The position numbers and the translations under genes were made by a program. DNA of 27,543 nt. Source: a virus. Shown here one piece after another: positions 8,897 to 16,147 of the stretch. The stretch is taken from positions 1 through 27,543 of the IMG/VR virus record IMGVR_UViG_3300009329_000265; one strand, written 5' to 3'. Numbering within the stretch: position 1 is the stretch's first letter; each line of letters opens with the position of its first letter. Below the pieces are notes generated by a model, which saw nothing but the letters and a program-made list of their open reading frames with translations, had not been told where the DNA came from and searched no databases.

Positions 8897-9364
8897 TTAA
8901 TTCTTTGCGGTTGGGTCGGACCTTAAATGACGATACCTTATGCCCAGCTCCATTATTATCCCTGCATAAGGCTGGCCTTCCGTCGTCTCAAACGGAGTCG
9001 TTCCCAAAACGTCCGTATCTATTGCCTCACCTCCACGAGTATGATCTTCTAAAATTGCTTTTTTCATATCGCCCTGCAATCTATTTAAATAGGTGTCTGT
9101 GACTACAGCATCACCTTCGTCATTTACGAAAAATACATCAAGATAAACAATCAAATAGCATTCCTCAAAAGGATTGGGCGATCCTTTTTCTTCTTCATCA
9201 CCCGGGCTTATTACAACAGCGGGAAGGTCGACCAATCTATTGCCATGCATTGACCATCTCTGGACAGTGTCGGCAGTAAAATCGAAATTGTAACCATTGG
9301 CGATTGTTACACCTTCAAGCGTCGTTTTGATGTTCGCCATTATTCTTTCTCTTACCGTTTCCAT
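8897..9364 (-). CDS. tail terminator-like protein
   Basis: 155-aa protein directly before the tail tube gene, the place of lambda U and other tail terminators that cap the tube and join it to the head. The pattern fits: an N-terminal helix (RERIMANIKTTLEGV), a PAVVIS strand, a YLIVYLDVFFV strand, a long helix (TYLNRLQGDMKKAILED) and a final strand ending MELGIRYRH. The ribosome site (GAGGAAAAT) lies within the end of the upstream gene. Function is inferred from position and fold pattern. Confidence 0.7.
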   Translation of the reverse strand: METVRERIMANIKTTLEGVTIANGYNFDFTADTVQRWSMHGNRLVDLPAVVISPGDEEEKGSPNPFEECYLIVYLDVFFVNDEGDAVVTDTYLNRLQGDMKKAILEDHTRGGEAIDTDVLGTTPFETTEGQPYAGIIMELGIRYRHLRSDPTAKN

Positions 9365-9366
9365 GA

Positions 9367-9972
9367 TTAAATTTTCCTCAAAGCATTTTCTATTTTCTTA
9401 TTAAGAATCTCGATCCTGTAATTTGCCAAACTATCCCATACTCTATAAAATCCTAACCGCGGCTTCAACCGCACCGATCTCTTTAGTACGTATAAAGGTA
9501 ATATCTTCTCGGCCCGTTTTTTCACTCTTACAAGAAAAGTCTGTCCTTTGAATCTCATCGGCTCCACATTCTTCAACTGTCGAGGCTTTTTATACTTTCC
9601 TCGTAGCTTTCCTTTTGGAGTAAACATCTGACTTCTTGCAGACAAAGGGACCGCCATCCTGCCGCCGCTTGGGTCCTTGACGATTCCGCCTGTTTCATGG
9701 AGCTTGGCAATCTTCGAATCCGAATAAACCTGCATGCCCATGCCTTCTATGGTAGGGGATACAAGAGATACTCTTTTAAATGTGCCGAAAAGCCCATAGC
9801 CTGACGCACCACGAACGCCAGGCGGCCCCTGAAGCCTCCGTTGCCTGAATCTCTTTAAGAATCCTTTACTGATACGGTCCATGCCGTCGCCAAGCTCGAA
9901 CTTCAATACTTTCGGCGCAATCTTTATCGCCCTATCGAGCGCTCTCATATCAACTTCCGCCATCAATCTCAT
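9367..9972 (-). CDS. neck / minor tail protein (HK97 gp10- or lambda Z-like)
   Basis: 201-aa strongly basic protein between the head-tail joining and tail terminator genes. The motif KLHETGGIVKDPSGGRMAVPLS is typical of phage virion morphogenesis proteins of the gp10/Z type, whose KxHExGG loop is widely conserved. An N-terminal helix (MRALDRAIKIAPKVLKFEL) and a long basic C-terminal part follow the same plan. It probably takes part in tail completion at the neck. A second ATG three codons downstream is an equally possible start. Confidence 0.75.
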   Translation of the reverse strand: MRLMAEVDMRALDRAIKIAPKVLKFELGDGMDRISKGFLKRFRQRRLQGPPGVRGASGYGLFGTFKRVSLVSPTIEGMGMQVYSDSKIAKLHETGGIVKDPSGGRMAVPLSARSQMFTPKGKLRGKYKKPRQLKNVEPMRFKGQTFLVRVKKRAEKILPLYVLKRSVRLKPRLGFYRVWDSLANYRIEILNKKIENALRKI

Positions 9973-9975
9973 AGA

Positions 9976-10320
9976 TCACCATCCCACGAGTAAATGCCAT
10001 GCGCCTTCGTCTTTATGCAAAACCTCGATGATGCGTGCCTCACGGCTCGTTCCTTCAACATCGTTTAAGGTTATGCGATCGTCTTTTTTATCCACGGATG
10101 CAACGCCTTCTGTTGCATCGTTAGCAATATAAATCTCCGCCTGATTCTGCAAACCTCTGCCTTGGTCTTCGCTCCCCGGCTCGAGCCTGTCGCGCACCAC
10201 AATAGCGTTGATATCTTTCGCCGACTGACCTTCGGGCGTATAGGTAATTACCTCTGCGAATTCGGCAGTATTTAAAAAGCAATCAATTACATCAAGAGGA
10301 AACTGATCTTTAAGGCTCAT
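9976..10320 (-). CDS. head-tail joining protein (lambda FII-like position)
   Basis: 114-aa beta-rich protein after the capsid gene. Features include a beta segment EVITYTPEG, a central EIYIANDA strand and a C-terminal EARIIEVLHKDEGAWHLLVGW, matching the small head-completion/tail-attachment proteins of lambda-like phages. It probably bridges portal-connector and tail. The ATG has a good ribosome site (AAAGGAA), and the gene ends 3 bases before the next start. The specific family is inferred from size and order. Confidence 0.65.
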   Translation of the reverse strand: MSLKDQFPLDVIDCFLNTAEFAEVITYTPEGQSAKDINAIVVRDRLEPGSEDQGRGLQNQAEIYIANDATEGVASVDKKDDRITLNDVEGTSREARIIEVLHKDEGAWHLLVGW

Positions 10321-10355
10321 AGATTATTCCTTTAAAAAGTAAAAAGGCCCCTTAC

Positions 10356-10547
10356 TCAAGGAGCCTCCTCACTATCGTTCTTGGATTTTACAACCTTAAC
10401 CTGACCGAGGCGAATAGACTCTCCCACATCATCAACGGTCATCTTTTCCGGACACACTCCCTCTAAGAGAACATACCCGGGATTTCTGACTATCCCGCCA
10501 ATGTCTTTCTGCTCAGTCAAGACTATACGGATAGACTCTTTTCCCAT
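10356..10547 (-). CDS. small conserved-type phage protein, unknown
   Basis: 63-aa protein between capsid and head-tail joining genes with a clear Shine-Dalgarno (AAGGAGCG). It has a beta-strand start (SIRIVLTEQKDIGG), then NPGYVLLEG and a VDDVGESIRLGQVKVV segment. Small proteins in this place are common in such head modules. The role is not known, but it could be a minor head or connector component. No signal peptide or membrane segment is visible. Confidence 0.7.
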   Translation of the reverse strand: MGKESIRIVLTEQKDIGGIVRNPGYVLLEGVCPEKMTVDDVGESIRLGQVKVVKSKNDSEEAP

Positions 10548-10592
10548 AACCGCTCCTTGTTTTTAACCAAGAGTTAAAAGTCAAAAGACCGA

Positions 10593-11555
10593 TTATGCGT
10601 CTACCTTCAGCAAATGAGCAAAGTACTTGTCGATGACTTTCTCGTCGACATTCTGACGTACCCGGAAGATATCGCTACGATGCTTTTCGTCTCGATACGA
10701 CTCAACCGTGGCATTATCAGGTGAATCAGCCACCCACAAGAAGGTCCTTCCCACGCTGGGCAGAATTAAATTCTGACCGTCTTCGGCAACTACACCGATC
10801 ATGGCATAATCATCATTCCAGATGTCAGCGCTTACGAAAGTCTGGCCTTCTTTGGCGCTGTTGTAAATTGCCTTCCCGACAATTATCTTCTTCAATCCCA
10901 AAATGTCAGCCAGAGCATTAAGGATCTCTGCTTCCGTCAAACGAGCAACGTACTTGATCGAATCCTTAATCCCGGTATTATCCATCAACCGGTCGATGTT
11001 TGCTTTATTGCAGATAAGCGCACTGGGATCAATCCCGCAGTTTGCCCGTACTTTTTCTCTTGCCGCACGAATCTGGCCGATAACATCAGTTGCAATGTCA
11101 TCCCACGGATTCGCAGAGTGATCCGTATAAAGATCCGCACCTGTCCAAGTTGTCGTATTGAAAAGAAGCTCTGCAACCCTTCGCTCCTGCGCCTGCATTA
11201 ACCGGCGGGCCGTAATCTGTGATGTTATAAGCTCTGCATCGAAGTCAGACGCATACATTTCTCTTTCACCGTCATCCAATGCTCCCTCAAGACCGTGCTC
11301 TTCGCACTTATAAGAAAGATCCTTTGCCTCGAACCCATCACGGTTGTATGCGCTGCGCGGCGCACGCTTGGTGTCAGCGTCCCGTGTTATGCTTGCCCTG
11401 GTGATAGCCGAGAAAGAGGACTCTTTCTTTTTGGTCTTGAAGATAGGTAAACAAAACGAACCGATAAACTCTTTCGCCTGCTCAACATACTCCATAACCG
11501 CCACGCCTAACTCAAGGCGCGGTTTTGCATGAGTTCCTGAATATTCTACGCCCAT
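10593..11555 (-). CDS. major capsid protein (HK97 fold, lambda E-type)
   Basis: 320-aa protein in the capsid position, after the decoration gene and before the neck genes. The sequence follows the E-type capsid pattern: an N-terminal arm, a helical region (ITSQITARRLMQAQERRVAELLFN), an A-domain with ANCGIDPSALICNKANIDRLMDN, and a GKAIYNSAKEGQTF segment. A C-terminal part with YRDEKHRSDIFRVRQNVDEKVIDKYFAHLL follows. It should form the icosahedral shell. A strong ribosome site (AAGGAGGG) suits a highly expressed gene. Confidence 0.88.
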   Translation of the reverse strand: MGVEYSGTHAKPRLELGVAVMEYVEQAKEFIGSFCLPIFKTKKKESSFSAITRASITRDADTKRAPRSAYNRDGFEAKDLSYKCEEHGLEGALDDGEREMYASDFDAELITSQITARRLMQAQERRVAELLFNTTTWTGADLYTDHSANPWDDIATDVIGQIRAAREKVRANCGIDPSALICNKANIDRLMDNTGIKDSIKYVARLTEAEILNALADILGLKKIIVGKAIYNSAKEGQTFVSADIWNDDYAMIGVVAEDGQNLILPSVGRTFLWVADSPDNATVESYRDEKHRSDIFRVRQNVDEKVIDKYFAHLLKVDA

Positions 11556-11612
11556 TTTTATCCCTCCTTTTTTTCAAACACAATTTTTAAACTCTCTTTT
11601 AACATCCCGTTC

Positions 11613-11981
11613 TTAAGAACTCATAATCGCTTCTATGATGTCCCCATCTGCTGTCGTAGCCTCAAGCGCAGTACCTCTAATTGTTCCTGCACCCGGATCC
11701 GTATCCTGAACCTTACCATCGGCCCCTGCGTAAATAGGAGCTCCGGCCGCCATTGCCTCATTGGCGGTAACCTTGAAAGTCCTGCCGGTAGTAACCAATG
11801 CAAGGGTTACCATATCTCCGACAGCCTCGGCTTTCTTCTGGGTAATGCCGATACAAGCCTCATCCGAATCAGCATACTCGACCTGAGTACCACTTCCAGC
11901 GCTCAACTTTACCCGGCGATAAGCCTCCAATACTTCTCCCGCCGTAAAGGTCTTTAAACCATTTTCTGTTTGCTGTGACAT
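11613..11981 (-). CDS. capsid decoration / cement protein (DUF2190-like)
   Basis: 122-aa protein just before the capsid gene, the place of lambda D. The sequence has the small beta-barrel pattern of capsid cement proteins: FTAGEVLEAYRRVKLSAGSG, then CIGITQKKAEAVGDMVTLAL, then a VTANEAMAAGAPIYAGADGKV segment and a GTALEATTADGDIIEAIM end. It probably binds the outer capsid at symmetry points and stabilises it after expansion. A very strong Shine-Dalgarno (AAGGAGGAAT) fits high expression. Confidence 0.8.
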   Translation of the reverse strand: MSQQTENGLKTFTAGEVLEAYRRVKLSAGSGTQVEYADSDEACIGITQKKAEAVGDMVTLALVTTGRTFKVTANEAMAAGAPIYAGADGKVQDTDPGAGTIRGTALEATTADGDIIEAIMSS

Positions 11982-12013
11982 TTTTATTCCTCCTTTTTTG
12001 AAAGTAACTTCCG

Positions 12014-12433
12014 TTATTTCTTTACTATTTTCTCTGCCGTCGCCTTTAAAGCCTCGGTCATGCTTCCGCCATGCTCTGCCTGATAGGCCTTTGCCCTGTC
12101 AATATGGCTCTTAGCACCTTTTTCAGGATCGTCAGCATTAGGCCCAAGGTTGGAAGGCGCATTTTTCTCCAGCTCTGCAAGCCTCTTGTCCTTGAACTTG
12201 CCGACTGCAGTTTCAACGCTGTCGCCTTTTTCTATGGCCTCATTGGCAACATCGCCCATCCCTTCGAAGCCCTTAGCCTCTTTCAAGATAGAAAGGACCC
12301 TTTCACGCTCCTGCTTTACTCCTGCATCCAGGTTCTCCTTAGCTCCGGATTCCTTGCCTTCTTTTAAAAGGACTTCGGCTAAATCAGACCTCTCGGTCTT
12401 TAGCATCTCCAGTGTTAAATCAGTAAGCTCCAT
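12014..12433 (-). CDS. nested scaffold protein (in-frame internal start)
   Basis: An in-frame ATG at Met205 of the protease gene is preceded by AAGGAGGT at 12448-12441 with a 7-base spacer, better than the site of the full gene. The 139-aa product would be the helical, charged C-terminal domain without the protease. This is the arrangement of lambda C and Nu3, where an internal start gives the scaffold in excess. The scaffold should be incorporated in the prohead and cut away by the protease. Confidence 0.75.
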   Translation of the reverse strand: MELTDLTLEMLKTERSDLAEVLLKEGKESGAKENLDAGVKQERERVLSILKEAKGFEGMGDVANEAIEKGDSVETAVGKFKDKRLAELEKNAPSNLGPNADDPEKGAKSHIDRAKAYQAEHGGSMTEALKATAEKIVKK

Positions 12434-13045
12434 GTTATCCACCTCCTTCTTTTTGTTTTCTATGATCTCGACATCCAAATCTATGTTATCGCTCTTATCC
12501 TTAAGAGCGCTTGCTGAGGTATTCTCATCAGCCCCCAAAGCACAAAAAGAAACCTCTCTCAATATCGATTTTCTGAATATTGTTCCAGGCCCCTTAATCT
12601 TCCTGCCGTTAACTTCGGCTGTTTCCCCATCCTTTACTCTCTCGATTGCAAGAGGAGGGATGTAAATAGAAGCTTGCCAGGGGAAGCCTTCATCAGCGAG
12701 TTCCAGAGCCTGTATGCCGTCTTCTGTTTTTCCCGAGAAGATACCCTCAGCAACAATACCTCTTTTTTCATCTATGTTAATGCCTTCTGTCCAGCCAACG
12801 ATGCGATTGGAATTGTGTTCCCTTAACGCTGGCTTTTTCTTCCGGCCGATTGAAACCCCGGATAAATCTATTGCCAGATTTCCCCAGAGCCAGTGGTTAA
12901 GCATAATCTTCCCGCTATGGGCGATCATACTGAATTTCCGCTTCTTTGTTTTTTCTCCTTCCTGCGATGATAGAATCTCAACAGGCACATCTTCTTCCTT
13001 GAACTTCAAAGCCGCTTTCGGTATCTTTTCGGTTTTATATGGCAT
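12014..13045 (-). CDS. capsid maturation protease with C-terminal scaffold domain
   Basis: 343-aa protein upstream of decoration and capsid genes. The N-terminal half looks like a prohead serine protease of the HK97 type: His77 in ALREHNSN with IVGW following, Ser126 in WQASIYIP, and the typical REVSFCALGADENTSASAL segment near 163-181. The C-terminal half is charged and helical (LTLEMLKTERSDLAEVLLKEGKE and onward), like a scaffold. Lambda uses an S49 protease here, so the module is a mosaic. The catalytic residues are assigned by pattern only. An internal start with a perfect ribosome site can give the scaffold alone (see the nested gene). Confidence 0.82.
   Translation of the reverse strand: MPYKTEKIPKAALKFKEEDVPVEILSSQEGEKTKKRKFSMIAHSGKIMLNHWLWGNLAIDLSGVSIGRKKKPALREHNSNRIVGWTEGINIDEKRGIVAEGIFSGKTEDGIQALELADEGFPWQASIYIPPLAIERVKDGETAEVNGRKIKGPGTIFRKSILREVSFCALGADENTSASALKDKSDNIDLDVEIIENKKKEVDNMELTDLTLEMLKTERSDLAEVLLKEGKESGAKENLDAGVKQERERVLSILKEAKGFEGMGDVANEAIEKGDSVETAVGKFKDKRLAELEKNAPSNLGPNADDPEKGAKSHIDRAKAYQAEHGGSMTEALKATAEKIVKK
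12441..12448 (-). promoter_or_regulatory. internal ribosome binding site for the nested scaffold
   Basis: The minus strand reads AAGGAGGT, a full anti-16S match, 7 bases before the ATG at 12433. It lies inside codons for Lys-Lys-Glu-Val, so it is embedded in the longer protease frame. This supports separate translation of the scaffold. Confidence 0.8.
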
Positions 13046-13063
13046 ATTTATCCCCCTTTTTAT

Positions 13064-13618
13064 TTATACTTTTTCCAATAACATTTCCGTTAAAGGCTCG
13101 GGTGCTGGCGTCGGCGATATCTTTGCCCGCTCGCCTAAAATGTTTCTTTGCCTGTTTACGCTTCTGACATCCCGATCGTAAAATTCAATATTGGTTATGC
13201 TTGACAAAGGAGTTGAATTGTAAGCATCGATTTGCTCTCCCCACGAAGCATCAACGTCCCGAAGTTTACAACTAAACACATCATGTTCTTCGTTTACCTT
13301 TAACCCGAATGGGGCAGGGGTTAAACTCAATCGAGAACGAATAGTTAGTAAATACATTTCACTGCCAATAACTTTAAATCTATCGAAATCATAAATCATT
13401 TGCGGGGTAAGCGTTTGTTTTCTAAAACTCCAAGTTGCTCGATAGCCTTCTATGATAAATTCGAAAGCATTGAACCCTTCAACAAAATAAGCCGAACGTG
13501 ATGTAAAATTTTCGTTAAATAAAATTATTCTGTTGTAGGTTTGAAGCTCAACTCCGGCAGAATAAACTCTACTCAAACGATACTGAATATTTAATAAAGG
13601 TACAGGTTCAATCGGCAT
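13064..13618 (-). CDS. unknown protein of the portal-protease cassette
   Basis: 184-aa protein of unknown function. The frame is open further upstream, but the ATG at 13618 has a good ribosome site (AGAGGA) and lies 10 bases after the previous gene. It contains aromatic-rich beta segments (SAYFVEGFNAFEFIIEGYRATWSF and EMYLLTIRSRLSL) and a Pro-rich end (PTPAPEPLTEML). No signal peptide or membrane helix is seen. It is the last of four genes between portal and protease and is likely to work with the beta-rich protein upstream, perhaps as a chaperone or cap of a surface structure. That role is inference only. Confidence 0.7.
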   Translation of the reverse strand: MPIEPVPLLNIQYRLSRVYSAGVELQTYNRIILFNENFTSRSAYFVEGFNAFEFIIEGYRATWSFRKQTLTPQMIYDFDRFKVIGSEMYLLTIRSRLSLTPAPFGLKVNEEHDVFSCKLRDVDASWGEQIDAYNSTPLSSITNIEFYDRDVRSVNRQRNILGERAKISPTPAPEPLTEMLLEKV

Positions 13619-13628
13619 AACAAATCCT

Positions 13629-14717
13629 CTATGGTAGTGGTATAAGCTGACGGCCTTTGGGATAAAGAATAATCGTTCCCTTTCCAGCGTCCACAACCAA
13701 ATGAGTCGTTAGAGAAGTATAAGAAAAATAAAAATCCACTGTTCCTCTAAAGACATGTATTCCATTTCCAAACTTGATCGTAAAAGTTGCATTGGGAAAA
13801 GCATCCTTGTAAATATCGAATTTTCCACCAATCCACATTTCTGCATTATTGGTAGCACAATCAAATTCGGCAGTATTAACCGAAGTTTCATCACACAAAA
13901 TAGTTAATTTCCCTAAAAAATAATGCCTTGCGCTTGCGTCCAATCTAAAAGTCTGAACGTCGTTATTATATTCAATTTCAACCTCGCATGAGGATTCATA
14001 AGTTCTTGGATTTAATACTGCCAGAGCATCTTGCAAACTGAACAGCCAATACTTGACTGAGATAGTTCCTGTGGCAGGCATGACGCTGGTATTCCTATAA
14101 CTATATCTAAATCTTCCATTGCCGTTTATTGTTCCAGTAAATACATCGAATCCTGCATTAGCCCCGTCTAAATCGATCCTTTTCCCAGAAGCAATAGTTA
14201 TTGTTCCAGTGACGCTGATTTTCTGGGCTATATTGGCAACGACTAGTCTTGTTCCTGAAAATGTATAGCTTCCAGTCACGCCGAAATTTTGATATGCCGC
14301 CGCCCCCACTTGATTCAACTGATATGTTTTATCTGTCCCAGAAAACAAACAGGTTAGGTCTATGCCTGTCCCAGTACCGATTGCAAATGTGCCGCCTCGA
14401 CTTTCCCAGTTGCCCTTAAATTCCAATACATAACCACCGCCGCCAGTTCCCCCGAAATAACCTGCCTCTTGTAAAAAATCGCCATTAATTATTCCGCCTT
14501 GTTCAAAGATAAAAAATTTACTTGATGCCGTTGCCTCAAAGGTTAAATTCCTGCATTCAAAAGCCGGAGTAAACCATATAAGGTCATTGCCGTTAGCATC
14601 AAAGAAGACATCATCGATTGCGGTTGGAATGCCTGCACCGCCAGCACCGCCGCTTGTTAAAGACCAATTATTATCGTCGTGCCAATATTGGGTTGTGCCT
14701 ACCCAGTATTTATTCAT
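13629..14717 (-). CDS. beta-rich repeat protein, possible surface fibre or spike
   Basis: 362-aa protein rich in Gly, Thr, Asn and aromatic residues. It starts with a motif common in beta-helix-type phage and passenger-like proteins: NKYWVGTTQYWHDDNNWSL, then PTAIDDVFFDANGND. Repeating short strands follow (CRNLTFEA, SKFFIFEQGGIINGDF, YVLEFKGNW, and similar turns), which suggests a parallel beta-helix. No signal peptide is seen, so export is unlikely. A virion surface appendage is more plausible. It lies in the head gene cluster, not with tail fibres, so a head fibre is one possibility. The ribosome site AAGGAAGT overlaps the upstream stop region. Confidence 0.72.
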   Translation of the reverse strand: MNKYWVGTTQYWHDDNNWSLTSGGAGGAGIPTAIDDVFFDANGNDLIWFTPAFECRNLTFEATASSKFFIFEQGGIINGDFLQEAGYFGGTGGGGYVLEFKGNWESRGGTFAIGTGTGIDLTCLFSGTDKTYQLNQVGAAAYQNFGVTGSYTFSGTRLVVANIAQKISVTGTITIASGKRIDLDGANAGFDVFTGTINGNGRFRYSYRNTSVMPATGTISVKYWLFSLQDALAVLNPRTYESSCEVEIEYNNDVQTFRLDASARHYFLGKLTILCDETSVNTAEFDCATNNAEMWIGGKFDIYKDAFPNATFTIKFGNGIHVFRGTVDFYFSYTSLTTHLVVDAGKGTIILYPKGRQLIPLP

Positions 14718-14718
14718 A

Positions 14719-15309
14719 TTACTTCCTTAAAATTAACTCCAGCTTCAAGCTGACTGTCTGCGGGTTGGCAAAACTAATCCGCAGATAAACTTCTTTCCCG
14801 GCTTCATTATTGAATAACGAGAAGCCGCTGAACTCTGATACTCTCACCAGTCCTGCGTCAATCGGGTGAACCCCGATAGTATCTTCGGCAATCATTGTGT
14901 CGGCTATCGTTTGCAATCTGATAAATTCCAAACCATCTAAAATCAAAGCCAAATCATTAGGATTAAAATCCGTGTGATCGTCTGGCGTAATGTTCGCATC
15001 CGCTCCCGTCGTAGCCACTTCTAGTTCGGTATAAACCAGTTTGGCGGCCGTTCTGTAGAATGCGTCTTCGCCTTTCTTGACGGCTTTATTGTAAAAGGTA
15101 TAGGTTGCCCACGCTTCAAACGGCGCCCCTGGGTCTTCATCGATGTATAATCTGGCTCTTAGTATTTCTTTTACACAGTCAAGCGGGATCACGATGTCTT
15201 CTTGAGCGCTGTTATTAAAATCGATGTCAAAGATTAAAGCTCCGGCAGTTTTTGCTTTTGCCCGCACAATATCCAGTTTTGCCGTAGTTGGATTGAATTT
15301 CATCGACAT
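14719..15309 (-). CDS. unknown structural-type phage protein
   Basis: 196-aa protein starting MSMKFNPTTAKLDIV, a short opening motif seen in phage virion proteins next to fibre-like genes. The rest is mostly beta with conserved-looking parts (ALIFDIDFNN, LEFIRLQTIADTMIAEDTIG, KEVYLRISFANPQTVSLKLELILRK). It is coupled to its neighbours by one-base spacing on each side (TGA-T-ATG, TAA-T-ATG). It probably assembles with the coiled-coil/beta protein before it and the repeat protein after it. Function is unknown. Confidence 0.7.
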   Translation of the reverse strand: MSMKFNPTTAKLDIVRAKAKTAGALIFDIDFNNSAQEDIVIPLDCVKEILRARLYIDEDPGAPFEAWATYTFYNKAVKKGEDAFYRTAAKLVYTELEVATTGADANITPDDHTDFNPNDLALILDGLEFIRLQTIADTMIAEDTIGVHPIDAGLVRVSEFSGFSLFNNEAGKEVYLRISFANPQTVSLKLELILRK

Positions 15310-15310
15310 A

Positions 15311-16147
15311 TCAGGTCCTTGCTATGGTGGCGATTTCGTCATCCGAGTTATAAGTCAAAGCCAAGACTGCAACCGTGGTACCGCCAGCTCCGCCGGTTTT
15401 ATAAGTCACTGTTTCGATTTCACCCTCGCCATCGCCGGAAGATACATACGTCAAAGCGATATAATCGTAAGCTGGGATTTCAAAGCCGATTAACTTTCTC
15501 AACTCGGTTAAAATGGCGCCGTCACTTCCGCCCCCGACATAAACATTCCCAGCCCGATAAAATTTCTCGCCATCTTCCGTTACCAGCCTGACAGGTATTG
15601 CTTCTTTAGGCTTTAAGTTCTTAATGAAACTCTTGAAAATAGTTGTCTTGACCTGCTTAAAAATACTCTCGTTTGAATCTTTAGCGAATTTGAACAATTT
15701 CTTAAAATCGAACTCTTTATACCAGAGAGGCTTTTTGATGCTTACTTCCTTGGGGTGTTTTTCGGGTTTTATCTCTTTTAAATTGGAAACCCTTATCTCC
15801 TTGGGGTGTTCATGCTTGAAATCTTCCGCATTGGATATTCTTACCTCTCCGGCAGGGGGCGGGAAATTGCTGACAAACACCTTAAGCTCTTTGCTGAATG
15901 CTTGCTGGTATTTGTCCAATGTTTCTGCTAATCCGCTTATCTCATTCTTGATATCTTTAAATGCCTTGGAGTCCGGCTGTCCTTCTTTTATCAGTACATA
16001 AACCTTGCTGATGATATTGACGATATCTTTCTGCCTATCCAAAGACTGAAGCAGAAAAATATTCCTCTCCAAATTATCGTCCTGTGTTTCAGTGCCTAAT
16101 AATTTGCTGATTTTGTTTCTTTCTAAAAGGGCTTGCTTTTTATCCAT
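15311..16147 (-). CDS. coiled-coil and beta-domain protein, possible head fibre base
   Basis: 278-aa protein in three parts. Residues 1-95 are helical and coiled-coil-like. Residues 100-140 hold three imperfect repeats with a Glu-Val/Ile-x-Ile/Val core (EVRISNAEDF, KEIRVSNLKEI, KEVSIKKPLW), each of the last two preceded by HP. The C-terminal part, from about 184, is EAIPVRLVTEDGEKFY and then DYIALTYVSSG, EIETVTYKTGG and TTVAVLALTYNSDDEI. Repeats and end modules of this kind are frequent in phage fibre- or base-type proteins. The start overlaps the portal stop, so it is translated together with the portal. A part that links a fibre to the head or portal is a reasonable guess. Confidence 0.72.
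   Translation of the reverse strand: MDKKQALLERNKISKLLGTETQDDNLERNIFLLQSLDRQKDIVNIISKVYVLIKEGQPDSKAFKDIKNEISGLAETLDKYQQAFSKELKVFVSNFPPPAGEVRISNAEDFKHEHPKEIRVSNLKEIKPEKHPKEVSIKKPLWYKEFDFKKLFKFAKDSNESIFKQVKTTIFKSFIKNLKPKEAIPVRLVTEDGEKFYRAGNVYVGGGSDGAILTELRKLIGFEIPAYDYIALTYVSSGDGEGEIETVTYKTGGAGGTTVAVLALTYNSDDEIATIART

Noticed and set aside
11609-11620. Perfect 12-bp palindrome GTTCTTAAGAAC at the stop of the decoration gene
   Set aside because: No loop and no T tract in the late direction; probably chance or an mRNA-end feature too weak to call a terminator.
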